Shown here: positions 35,441-43,536 of the stretch, piece by piece
Layout of the letters: the number at the start of each line of letters is the position of its first letter
How positions within the stretch are numbered: position 1 is the stretch's first letter
NCBI RefSeq assembly: GCF_016406145.1
Contig: NZ_CP066306.1
Coordinates: 5,710,422-5,774,421, forward strand
Reading direction: 5' to 3'
Origin: Pseudomonas putida
GTDB taxonomy: Bacteria > Pseudomonadota > Gammaproteobacteria > Pseudomonadales > Pseudomonadaceae
DNA: 64,000 nucleotides
Translations under genes and position numbers: made by a program
Notes under the pieces: model-generated
Told to the model about the DNA's origin: nothing
Seen by the model: the letters and a program-made list of their open reading frames with translations, nothing else
The model's database searches: none

Positions 35441-36352
35441 CTAGAGGTCCCAAGCATTCTCGGCGAGTAAAAAATCTTTGACGTAGTCGCGCTGCTTTGA
35501 AAGAGTGGAGCGGTTTAGAGCCCAGCCGAGATGAGCGCTGACAAACTCGCCCTGAGTCTCGTCGAAGTAATAAGCCGTGCGCGCCTTCGCCAAGGAATAC
35601 AGATTGATCAGCCGAGCACGTACGTGCGGCTTGAGATGATCATAGACGACAACGTTGGGGTTATTGGAGAATACTAAAGCTTTACCTGGCGAGATGGCGA
35701 TGATGAACAACAGGTCCCTCAAATAGTCTCCCCAGCGAGATGCGGGGTAATCAGATGCGAGCAAGCCCGGTTGTTCCCAATTGTACTCCCGCATGGTTGC
35801 CTTCAAGAGTCCATCTGAAAATGCCTCGTCAATAAACGGCGAAATCTCGTTCTGGGCGAATAGGACTAACGACATCGCACCGAGGGACTTGCTTGATTTA
35901 AAATAGTCAACCACTTCATTGATCGAAGTATGTGATGAGATCTGCTCATCCTTCATATTTTGCCTAATAAGATCGAGTTCCGAGCGGATATCCATGGCTT
36001 TTAGAATGTCGGGATGGCGAGCCTCCAGAAACGTCAGGGTGTTCGCCAGTTGTCGGCGGTCCAGATGGTTCCAACCCTGAACTCTACTGCTACGTGCCTT
36101 TTCGATGATCTTATGGCCCGCTTCATCAATCATCGGGGTAATATGGCTGGATTCGACCTCAAATCCCCCATCGGGAAAGTCGATACGGTACAAGTCCTCA
36201 ATCGAAGCAGTATGTTTTATAGCAACCGGCTTGATTTCCAGCGCACCATTCGAAGGCAGTCGGCGGTAGCGGAAGACTCTCCCAGGAGCGTATTGCCAAG
36301 CCTTGAGAAAGTGTTGTGGAACGAAATGGTGATTGCGAGGGGGATTCGGCAT
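35441..36352 (-). CDS. DUF4238 protein
   Basis: A 303-residue protein whose start NPPRNHHFVPQHFLKAW is the signature of DUF4238. Further conserved parts: GHKIIEKARSSRVQGWNH and SPGKALVFSNNPNVVVYDHL. The family is of unknown function, is scattered on mobile elements and is sometimes found among defence genes. It is divergent from the second TniQ gene with only 36 bp between the start codons, so the two share a promoter region inside the transposon. Confidence 0.8.
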   Translation of the reverse strand: MPNPPRNHHFVPQHFLKAWQYAPGRVFRYRRLPSNGALEIKPVAIKHTASIEDLYRIDFPDGGFEVESSHITPMIDEAGHKIIEKARSSRVQGWNHLDRRQLANTLTFLEARHPDILKAMDIRSELDLIRQNMKDEQISSHTSINEVVDYFKSSKSLGAMSLVLFAQNEISPFIDEAFSDGLLKATMREYNWEQPGLLASDYPASRWGDYLRDLLFIIAISPGKALVFSNNPNVVVYDHLKPHVRARLINLYSLAKARTAYYFDETQGEFVSAHLGWALNRSTLSKQRDYVKDFLLAENAWDL

Positions 36353-36388
36353 GCAGTGGTTCTCTCCAAAAATGAGGATGCTATAGCA

Positions 36389-37312
36389 ATGAAGATTTTC
36401 ACACCATTACCTGGAGAATATGTGGCGTCGGCACTGCAGCGGGGAAACGAGATGCTCGGTATCCGAACCCTGCCACATGAGGATTTCCGGATAAGACCGA
36501 TACCAAGAACAGGTTACGGACGCAAAGGAATTGGGGGAAAAGCGGAAATTAGGGGGTACGCAATTTTTAAATTTCCCTCCTTATTTACTGAACGAAAAAT
36601 CACGGAAGAGGTTTTGCACAACCACACCCTGTACCCTCTCACCGCAGCGCTAGGCCGACCTACAAACCAAACAATAGTAACCCCCGCTTATTGGAAAAAA
36701 ATTTGCCCCGAATGCGCATTCGAGGACTTTGAGAATCACGGCACAGCGTACGTACATCGAAGCCATGTACAGTCTTATGTTAAGGTTTGTAGCATCCATG
36801 GTTCTGACCTCATAACTATCTGCCCCGCATGTTCAACCCCCATTAATAAGCATAAAATAACCCAACTAGGAATATGCAGTCAAAAATACAAAAACCCGAC
36901 ACGTCAATGGAAATCACCGAACCATCTGTATTCAATATTTATCGCAGAACTTCTGAACTACAAAGGCCCTCCAGCTAAAACGCACAACGCTGAATGGATA
37001 GTGACCAAAAGCTTATACAAAAATTATTTCGATGAAATATACGGCAATTATGGATACGTGTCTGAAATTATAGTGCGTGAGCTCGGCACAAAAACTATAA
37101 ATCCCTATTCAAAGGGGGCGACTGATTACAACTTCGTAATTCAAGCCTTCCTAGGCTGTCGCACCGCTGCCAGATACCTAGACTTGCTAACAAACAGTGC
37201 CGCGTGCACTCAGTTGCAAAACGAAGTTAATGAACTTATTCGGTCTGACTTCATCAAACGCAAATATCATACAGTAGATAGAATACCTAGTACCTCCTCA
37301 TCAGTTACATGA
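36389..37312 (+). CDS. Second TniQ-family protein, convergent with tnsD
   Basis: A 307-residue protein. Its start MKIFTPLPGEYVASALQRGN matches the opening of TniQ/TnsD proteins (compare QPFPDESLYSLAVRYHR in tnsD). A Cys/His zinc-binding segment follows at about residues 107-160: KKICPECAFEDFENHGTAYV, then CSIHGSDLITICPACS. TniQ proteins choose the target in Tn7-like elements. The gene is visibly AT-rich compared with tnsABCD, it lies on the opposite strand, and its last 46 bp overlap the tnsD end. ATG 36389 is chosen from the conserved N-terminus; the upstream open frame is a shadow of the DUF4238 gene. Confidence 0.85.
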   Translation: MKIFTPLPGEYVASALQRGNEMLGIRTLPHEDFRIRPIPRTGYGRKGIGGKAEIRGYAIFKFPSLFTERKITEEVLHNHTLYPLTAALGRPTNQTIVTPAYWKKICPECAFEDFENHGTAYVHRSHVQSYVKVCSIHGSDLITICPACSTPINKHKITQLGICSQKYKNPTRQWKSPNHLYSIFIAELLNYKGPPAKTHNAEWIVTKSLYKNYFDEIYGNYGYVSEIIVRELGTKTINPYSKGATDYNFVIQAFLGCRTAARYLDLLTNSAACTQLQNEVNELIRSDFIKRKYHTVDRIPSTSSSVT

Positions 37313-38736
37313 GACAGCCGAATCCCAGCAAGCCGGTACACAACACTTATAGCACTTCGCTCAGATAGAAGATAATGTCTCACCGCCCATCTGATTTTAC
37401 GAACTTGATGGTCATGATCAGATTCGAGAATATCTTTCATCAACAAAGTACTTATTGGGAACTTATCAGGTACCCTCAAAAAATCATGGCTACGAGCGAC
37501 CTTCCTGCTTAACGCGGCGCGGGTCACCTTTTTCGGTTTGCCCTGCGTAGACAGAATCTGGTCCCTGGCGATTAGCAGATCTTGAGCAAGCGCTGCGTCT
37601 CTCGCATGCCAATCGACCAACCCCCTCCTTACCCTTATGAAAGGATGGGCAGACACATACTGCGCTAACCACTCCTTATCATGGCGGTAAAGCCACTGAT
37701 AGCCCGGCTTATCATGGCATTTCGCGTTCTTGCTGCTCGAGAAAGCTTCGCGGCGTGCCTCAATTTCGCCGTCCTCTATGAGGGGCCTAGTATCGTTGCC
37801 CCTAGCCGCTTCACCGCTGCGAGCATCAGCTCGCGGGTGAAAGGATTTGAGGTGCTCAAGGTCTGCCTCAAGGAGCCAGCAAAGAAAGTAGAATTTTAAT
37901 GGCTGTACGACCGCCCCGCGTGGACGCACGACGCCCAACACCCAGTCCCAAGAGCAACTGAGCTCCTGGAACTCATTAGCGCGAGGGCTACAGAGAAGAC
38001 GCGGCGTCAGGAAGCTCCTTAATACCTGTTCCCTCACCCGACCAGCCTTAAGAAACCCCATCTCATCCAGACGATGCTGAAGGAAGTTTCCGGTCAGCAG
38101 ATTTTGTACATCCGCTGGGTGCTCAAGTCCCCAAAACTGCATTTCACCTATCACAGCAGCTGAAGAGTCAGGAGCCCGCATCACTGGCGACCCCGCTGCC
38201 TCCGCCGGAAACAGCATGCAACGCCAGTCAGTTCCATCCGGAAACATCGTCCCGCAGAGCACCTCTCCATGGAGCGGGCAGATGCAAGTACCCATTGCTT
38301 GGTGAATACGATGCCAGTAGGCCGAGCCGCAGTTTTGAATATCTTCTTCAACACACCTCTCGCAGTACCTGAACGACGCGTGCTTGAGGAAGCCTGAGGC
38401 TGTGAGACCCAGGCTCATTTTCAGGCCCGTGCCGTCGGTACCAGTCATGGCGATACGCGCGGCTTTGCTCTTCGTGTCATTCAAAAAAGGTTCGTACAGA
38501 GGCAAAAGGGTAAAGCGATCGATCAAATGCTCTACCGAATAAGCTGATGCTAACCGTTGCGACAGAGCACCCAAGCAGCACGGCAGGATAGAGCCACAGG
38601 TTCTGGAATACGCGCCGAACAACTCCTGGCTTGTCCGGCGATAGCTGTCGTTCGACGACAGCCTATGATAACGGACCGCCAGGCTGTAGAGAGACTCATC
38701 AGGGAACGGCTGAGGAAACCAATGCAAGCGATCCAT
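37267..38736 (-). CDS. tnsD: TnsD (TniQ family), attTn7 target-selection protein
   Basis: A 489-residue protein with the TniQ start (HWFPQPFPDESLYSLAVRYH), a zinc-finger segment (YCERCVEEDIQNCGSAYWH, then CICPLHGEVLC) and a long C-terminal half rich in basic residues. Tn7 TnsD (508 residues) binds the end of glmS and directs insertion just downstream; the position of this element at glmS agrees with that role. It is the last gene of the tnsABCD order, 24 bp after tnsC. Confidence 0.93.
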   Translation of the reverse strand: MDRLHWFPQPFPDESLYSLAVRYHRLSSNDSYRRTSQELFGAYSRTCGSILPCCLGALSQRLASAYSVEHLIDRFTLLPLYEPFLNDTKSKAARIAMTGTDGTGLKMSLGLTASGFLKHASFRYCERCVEEDIQNCGSAYWHRIHQAMGTCICPLHGEVLCGTMFPDGTDWRCMLFPAEAAGSPVMRAPDSSAAVIGEMQFWGLEHPADVQNLLTGNFLQHRLDEMGFLKAGRVREQVLRSFLTPRLLCSPRANEFQELSCSWDWVLGVVRPRGAVVQPLKFYFLCWLLEADLEHLKSFHPRADARSGEAARGNDTRPLIEDGEIEARREAFSSSKNAKCHDKPGYQWLYRHDKEWLAQYVSAHPFIRVRRGLVDWHARDAALAQDLLIARDQILSTQGKPKKVTRAALSRKVARSHDFLRVPDKFPISTLLMKDILESDHDHQVRKIRWAVRHYLLSERSAISVVYRLAGIRLSHVTDEEVLGILSTV

Positions 38737-38760
38737 TGACCTGATCTCCCGCGGTTCATG

Positions 38761-40209
38761 TCACCAAGCAGAGTCCTTATCTACCCAGCCTCTCTGCTCG
38801 AGCTGGGTCTGCACATCATCGCCTTCGGAGAAATGGGCAGTTGGTGCTGACTCGTTGGCAACCGGAACCACCGGTTTACTAATAGGCTTTGCGGCTGCCC
38901 TTTCACTGTGCTCGACAGGTGTCACTATCGCGGCCTGGGTAATTAAAGAGAGATTCGCCCTGTCTGCACGCCGCGCCAAATCGTAATTCATCATCTTGGC
39001 GACCTGGTCCTTCGTGGGCATCATGTCTTCGAAGTCAGCAATTTGCAGCGGATCCCCGCTTCGTAGAGCCTCGATGGCCTTATGAAGGAGCCTCATCTGA
39101 CTGTCGTACACCTGCTGCAGAACCGCCGGTGTAATCGAGTCGATGCCCTCCCAGATTGCGTGCCGCTGAGCCAGCATTAGAAGTTTGGCCAGGAAATCCG
39201 TGTTTCCTTGAGTGAGGTCATATATTTTGGAAAGGATCTCACCCGTCAACGGAGTGGGGGTTTTGGTCCAGTCGTATGCCCAGAGCAGTGAAACCAGATG
39301 CGCCCAAAACGGATCATCTTCGGTAAACCTGTCAAAAGTGATAGGCCCCATTCCTGCCGCACGCCGAGCATTTCGCAAAACACCAGAAAACAGCGGAAGC
39401 ATGGCATTTGTGCCAACGTAGATCAGCGGGATGCCGGCGTCATTCGACAGCTGCACAAAAAAGTTGAGAAGCTTTTCGCGGTCTTGCCCGCCTCGGGATG
39501 AGCAGAGGTGCTGCATCTCATCAATTATGAGAGCTCCGATGAAATAGGTTTTGCACAACTGACTGATATTTTGAAGCATCACGCTGATGCTGCGGCCAGT
39601 AGCAGCTCTGCCTGAGTACTTTTTTATGCCTAATGCTTCATCCAATGAAGAGAAGAATGCGGTACAAAAACCTCGCAACGAGCCATCGTGCGGACAATCG
39701 ATCTTGAGCCAGACCACCTGCGTCTCAATGAAGATCTGCTCTTTATACTTACTGTGACTGATCACCTGTGGATAAAGCTTGGCAATGGAGTTCAGCGCAG
39801 TCGTTTTACCCATGCCGCTCAACCCGATCAGTGTCAACGTTTCAGCGGTGGACATAAACCCGTGCCCCTTGATCTCCGCAGAAGAGGGCAAGCGATGCCT
39901 AACGGATGACGCATGCAATGGATTGCGCCCGGTGTATCCGTACCGAATCAATTGACTGAACAGGTCCTCAAGCCTGAGGTGGATTTCAAAAGGTACAACG
40001 ACATCCTTCAGCCTGTTGATGCCATGACCACGTAATTTCGGGTCCAAGGCCCGCTCCACGTTGTCAGGCCGGGGCGGGGCGCTCCCAATGCGCCTGACTA
40101 CATCAACATCCGAAAGAATCTTCGGGAGACACTCAATCAGTGGGTTACCGTCGTATTGAGGCATGCCAGTCGGGTTGTAATCTGCTGGCGCAAAACTGGA
40201 ATCACTCAT
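38761..40209 (-). CDS. tnsC: TnsC, AAA+ transposition regulator
   Basis: A 482-residue ATPase with Walker A GLSGMGKT (residues 129-136) and Walker B ALIIDEMQHL (226-235). TnsC links the target-bound TnsD to the TnsAB transposase and is the regulator of Tn7 transposition. Its start overlaps the tnsB end by 8 bp. It is shorter than Tn7 TnsC (555 residues) but has the complete ATPase core. Confidence 0.95.
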   Translation of the reverse strand: MSDSSFAPADYNPTGMPQYDGNPLIECLPKILSDVDVVRRIGSAPPRPDNVERALDPKLRGHGINRLKDVVVPFEIHLRLEDLFSQLIRYGYTGRNPLHASSVRHRLPSSAEIKGHGFMSTAETLTLIGLSGMGKTTALNSIAKLYPQVISHSKYKEQIFIETQVVWLKIDCPHDGSLRGFCTAFFSSLDEALGIKKYSGRAATGRSISVMLQNISQLCKTYFIGALIIDEMQHLCSSRGGQDREKLLNFFVQLSNDAGIPLIYVGTNAMLPLFSGVLRNARRAAGMGPITFDRFTEDDPFWAHLVSLLWAYDWTKTPTPLTGEILSKIYDLTQGNTDFLAKLLMLAQRHAIWEGIDSITPAVLQQVYDSQMRLLHKAIEALRSGDPLQIADFEDMMPTKDQVAKMMNYDLARRADRANLSLITQAAIVTPVEHSERAAAKPISKPVVPVANESAPTAHFSEGDDVQTQLEQRGWVDKDSAW

Positions 40210-42373
40210 GACTAGCCTCGTTACCCGCGTTGATCACCAATTTCAGGAAGGCGGCGCTCCGACCCGAGACAGGTTTCACGGTTACAGGTGTATAAGTCTC
40301 CTCCGCGGCTGGCGAGTTATCCACAAGGCGAAGCTGATTTAGGTCAGCGGTATGCAAGTCGCGCTCAGTCTGGGTTTCAACGGCACGTTTCGAACGCTTG
40401 TCCCGCTTGAACTCAGCGTCAGATTTCGGATCTCCCTGCCCCTGGCGTTTGGCTTGCGCTCGATGAAGAATCTCCTCCTGGCGGCCTTGAAGAAGCGCTC
40501 CAGTATTGGCATCCTCGTACCGGGCATCTGGGGCGACCTGATTCAAAATCTTGATAATATCGAGGACCTCCTCCATACGAAGCCCACCGTACTTAACCCG
40601 CTGCTGCGGTACAATGGTCAACGGCTCGAAACCCGCCTCAGATTTCATCCAGCAGTTCTCAATAGAGTTTGGATCGTAGAAAACCCTAACGTACCTCGTT
40701 TTAAAGTTGTGAGAGCGCTCCAACCATTCCGAACGAATGGCGGTTTCACAGGTGTACTGCACACCTTGGAAATTTATACCTCCTCGACCAATTCGACACA
40801 CCTGCGAGGGTAACAATGCAATCTTCAGCTCCGCTGGTGATACGAATTTCGAATTCAGGAGATTGTTTGCCATAGACCACTTCCACATGGCCATAGGCGT
40901 GGGCTCCACTTCTGCCGCGATCATCTCACGGTTCAGAAGATGAGGAACTCGAAGGCTCTTGTTGTGAGCCAAAACACCGAGGATTACCATCTCAGTAAAC
41001 TCATCGATATCGAAAATTGCGTCGAGCTGGTAGTCACGATCACCACGCTCCATTTTCCGAGCATCTACGCCGCCAGGGACAAATTTCAAATCCAGCTTTT
41101 CGTTGAGCAGTCGGAAACGGCTTTCAATGATACTTTTCCAGTCAGGCCGAAACGGTGGCAAAATCTTCAAGGCTGTACCAAGAGTCTTTGTCATCGTCTC
41201 CCCAGCTTCACTGAGAAGTTCAGCGCGATCTGCGACGATTTCAACCGGTAGATGAGAACATGGCCAGTCAACCTCATCGATCTCAATATTATAACGCTTG
41301 CAAAACTCCTTCTTCGGCGTGCAAGCATTATAAATGGCATGTCGAGCACCATTCCAACTGGGCCCTTCAAGCCCGACATGAATACCTACGATCATTCTGG
41401 TGAACGTATCAACCAACACATACAGCACTGGCCTGCCGATCAACCATAACCGATTGACTCGATGTACCAAATAAACATCAGCAATCGTCGAATCGATTTC
41501 GTACCGATGACTTGCACCGACTAACCCTTGAGAGGCAGATCCAACTAGCGCACGATGGTCTTTATTATAGCGGATTGCGCCGCCGCTCTTCTTCAACCTA
41601 TAGAGTTCATCAAAGAAAAGTTTTCCATGGTACTCCAGTTGATTGATGGACGGGTAGCTACCTCGAACCAGGTTACCTTTTGAACCGTCGGACTTGATCG
41701 ACCGATAAAACTTATTGAGCATCCAATCATAGGCTTTCTTTAGCTTGCCACACCTGCCACTGGCAAAGCGCCCATAGGCCAAGCGAATATGCGAGATGTG
41801 CCGTGACTCGAGCAGAATTGCGCCACCGTCATCCACAACTACGCCACGATATTTAAGCGGTCGGCCAGGAACAATGCCTGAGGCCCGACTTTTTTTCTTT
41901 CCACGGCCTCCACACGTGCTGGTATTCCACAAAAATGCGTTTCGTGTCTGCCCCATGCTCCAATACCGATAGAGAAGTCGATAAATTTGCTTCCGGTCAA
42001 CTCCCACTACCATTGCGTGATTAGCAACAAGGGAACCAAAGTTAGACGTCAAGATATCGAGGGGGCCATGATTCTCCACCAAACCACGTACCAGCTCCCA
42101 GTTCCTATCTCGGCTGTCTTTTTCATTCTCACTGATCTCGTCGTCACTTCGAAGCAAGTGCATAGGTACCATTTCAGGGTTGATCACCGCCGCTCCGTTA
42201 TTGATCTCTTCGATCAATAGTGAGCTTCCAACCCGCCATGGCTTCGTCGGACTTGTACCGAGTTCAATGACTAAGACAAACTCATCCTTTATAGCTAAAA
42301 CTCTGACCGGTTTCTTCAGCAGCTCAGATCCCTCACCCGGAGAAACGATGCAGTTAACTCCCAGACTAAGCAT
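40202..42373 (-). CDS. tnsB: TnsB, DDE transposase
   Basis: About 723 residues from ATG 42373 (MLSLGVNCIVSP), which overlaps the tnsA stop by 8 bp; the frame extends upstream to 42430. The integrase-like core has Asp in YEIDSTIADVYLV, Asp in EIVADRAELLSE and Glu in DWKSIIESRFRLLNEKLD. TnsB cuts the 3' ends of the transposon, joins them to the target and binds the repeats at both ends. It is close in length to Tn7 TnsB (702). Confidence 0.95.
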   Translation of the reverse strand: MLSLGVNCIVSPGEGSELLKKPVRVLAIKDEFVLVIELGTSPTKPWRVGSSLLIEEINNGAAVINPEMVPMHLLRSDDEISENEKDSRDRNWELVRGLVENHGPLDILTSNFGSLVANHAMVVGVDRKQIYRLLYRYWSMGQTRNAFLWNTSTCGGRGKKKSRASGIVPGRPLKYRGVVVDDGGAILLESRHISHIRLAYGRFASGRCGKLKKAYDWMLNKFYRSIKSDGSKGNLVRGSYPSINQLEYHGKLFFDELYRLKKSGGAIRYNKDHRALVGSASQGLVGASHRYEIDSTIADVYLVHRVNRLWLIGRPVLYVLVDTFTRMIVGIHVGLEGPSWNGARHAIYNACTPKKEFCKRYNIEIDEVDWPCSHLPVEIVADRAELLSEAGETMTKTLGTALKILPPFRPDWKSIIESRFRLLNEKLDLKFVPGGVDARKMERGDRDYQLDAIFDIDEFTEMVILGVLAHNKSLRVPHLLNREMIAAEVEPTPMAMWKWSMANNLLNSKFVSPAELKIALLPSQVCRIGRGGINFQGVQYTCETAIRSEWLERSHNFKTRYVRVFYDPNSIENCWMKSEAGFEPLTIVPQQRVKYGGLRMEEVLDIIKILNQVAPDARYEDANTGALLQGRQEEILHRAQAKRQGQGDPKSDAEFKRDKRSKRAVETQTERDLHTADLNQLRLVDNSPAAEETYTPVTVKPVSGRSAAFLKLVINAGNEASHE

Positions 42374-43265
42374 GACGAGGCACCTCGATTTCTGATGTGC
42401 TGGAAAAGGATGGCTCAGCAATCCAAACATGCAAAGGTTCAGATAAGCTTATTACCTTAGCGCTTAGACTCGCCCCCAGTCTGCCCGTCCAAAGAAGATG
42501 GTGGAAGAGGCGTTTAACACCAATATATTCTATAAAAATTACCCTCGAGGCTTTTTGCAGCAGTGCCTTTAGTGGCAATTCACTAGTCTTACATCCCGCT
42601 ATAAATTCGAGCAGATTATTTATATTATTCTCCGTCGGCAACGAAGGATGGATGACCGCGTAAGTTCTAAGTATGACAAGATTTGCTATTTTAACTTGCG
42701 AGAGATTTTCATGGAGAACCAGTTTCCATTCTACCTTTCTCATAGCCCAATATTTAGCTTCGATCTCAAGCTTTTCCGCCATCCGATTCTGCTCCTTGAG
42801 GCTGGCATCCTCGAACTCCTTACGGTATTTCACAGAGCGCGCGGCCAAGGTTGCTTCGCCCTTCGAATCTATGAAAGTTATGAGGAAGTCAGTGGTCATA
42901 ACCACTGGGACTTGAGTACCTGGATACACAGGATGACGGTAATTCAGGCTTGACGCGATCGCTTGAGTCTCAGCTTGCGTTAGGAGCGGGAACTGCTCAC
43001 GAATGTCGATGATGGAAGGATCATGCTCAAGGATCAGGTGATAGTCGCGCTCAGCGTTGGATAGCAAATGATGACTGCGATGAAATTTCACACCCGGTAC
43101 AAGATGCGACACCCCGCTCGACTGGATATCCCAAATCTTGATCCAAGGCTCATAGGACTCTCTAACGCCAGATCCGCGACCCGATTGTATTCTTCTATCA
43201 ATTTTCCGCTGAGTCATTAGCTTCGAGCTAGCTGGATTCACCGGTTCAGTGGGTACAGATGTCAT
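42366..43265 (-). CDS. tnsA: TnsA, 5'-end nicking endonuclease of the transposase
   Basis: A 299-residue protein. The catalytic residues of the restriction-enzyme-like fold can be placed as Glu72 (NAERDYHLILEHDPSI), Asp126 (VMTTDFLITF) and Lys146 (AARSVKYRKEFED), comparable to Glu63, Asp114 and Lys132 of Tn7 TnsA. It cuts the 5' strands so that the element moves by cut-and-paste rather than replicative transposition. It is first in the tns operon, about 180 bp from the right-end repeats. Confidence 0.95.
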   Translation of the reverse strand: MTSVPTEPVNPASSKLMTQRKIDRRIQSGRGSGVRESYEPWIKIWDIQSSGVSHLVPGVKFHRSHHLLSNAERDYHLILEHDPSIIDIREQFPLLTQAETQAIASSLNYRHPVYPGTQVPVVMTTDFLITFIDSKGEATLAARSVKYRKEFEDASLKEQNRMAEKLEIEAKYWAMRKVEWKLVLHENLSQVKIANLVILRTYAVIHPSLPTENNINNLLEFIAGCKTSELPLKALLQKASRVIFIEYIGVKRLFHHLLWTGRLGASLSAKVISLSEPLHVWIAEPSFSSTSEIEVPRHA

Positions 43266-43405
43266 TTCACGAGTCGCTCATCGTTGAGTGACCCGCTCGA
43301 TCGGATCGGAACGACACAGGTCGTGGCGCGGAGAAATTCAAGAGCGGGCTCAGCCAGGACAGCAGTCACTGTGGTGCAGAAGGGATTGTGATCCTATATC
43401 CATGG

Positions 43406-43447
43406 ACAAGGCTCTGCCCCGACAAACGGGCCGTGACAGAGCCTTGT
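43406..43447. repeat. Hairpin between right-end repeats and tnsA
   Basis: Inverted arms ACAAGGCTCTG (43406-43416) and CAGAGCCTTGT (43437-43447) enclose a smaller stem CCCG/CGGG. No T-run follows on either strand. It abuts the innermost TnsB-site-like repeat. It might block read-through from glmS into tnsA or act in transposon-end function; both are inference. Confidence 0.55.
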
Positions 43448-43513
43448 GACAACCTTTCTTAACTTGTGACAACCTTTATTTTTTTGTGACAACCTTTATT
43501 CTTTAAAAACACA
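43445..43513 (-). repeat. Right end of Tn7-like element: three phased TnsB-site-like repeats
   Basis: TGTGACAACCTTTCTT (43445-43460), TGTGACAACCTTTATT (43465-43480) and TGTGACAACCTTTATT (43485-43500) are spaced exactly 20 bp apart. They are the inverted complement of the left-end repeats. The element terminus is read as ACA at 43511-43513. Dense sites at the right end and spread sites at the left end is the Tn7 pattern. Confidence 0.85.
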
Positions 43514-43536
43514 ATTGGCCCCTTAGCCGCCGATGC
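43514..43536. other. attTn7 spacer between glmS stop and transposon
   Basis: The 23 bp between the glmS stop codon and the transposon right terminus. Bases 43514-43518 (ATTGG) are where the target duplication should be, but no direct copy next to the left end was found. Confidence 0.7.

Larger units (their letters stand above)
6938..43513. mobile_element. Tn7-like transposon in attTn7, about 36.6 kb
   Basis: The limits are set by inward-pointing copies of AATAAAGGTTGTCACA at both ends and by TGT-type termini (TGT at 6938; ACA, read as TGT on the minus strand, at 43511-43513). tnsA, tnsB, tnsC and tnsD sit beside the right end, as in Tn7, and the right terminus lies 23 bp past the glmS stop, the classical Tn7 site. 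The cargo is chromate, nickel/cobalt and copper resistance, an IS66 copy and small accessory genes. No tnsE is seen. The left terminus is less certain than the right, and no 5-bp direct target duplication was found, so later rearrangement at the left end is possible. Confidence 0.8.

Noticed and set aside
36014..36388. Upstream extension of the second TniQ frame by 125 codons
   Set aside because: It is antisense to the DUF4238 gene, and the TniQ family starts at the Met at 36389.
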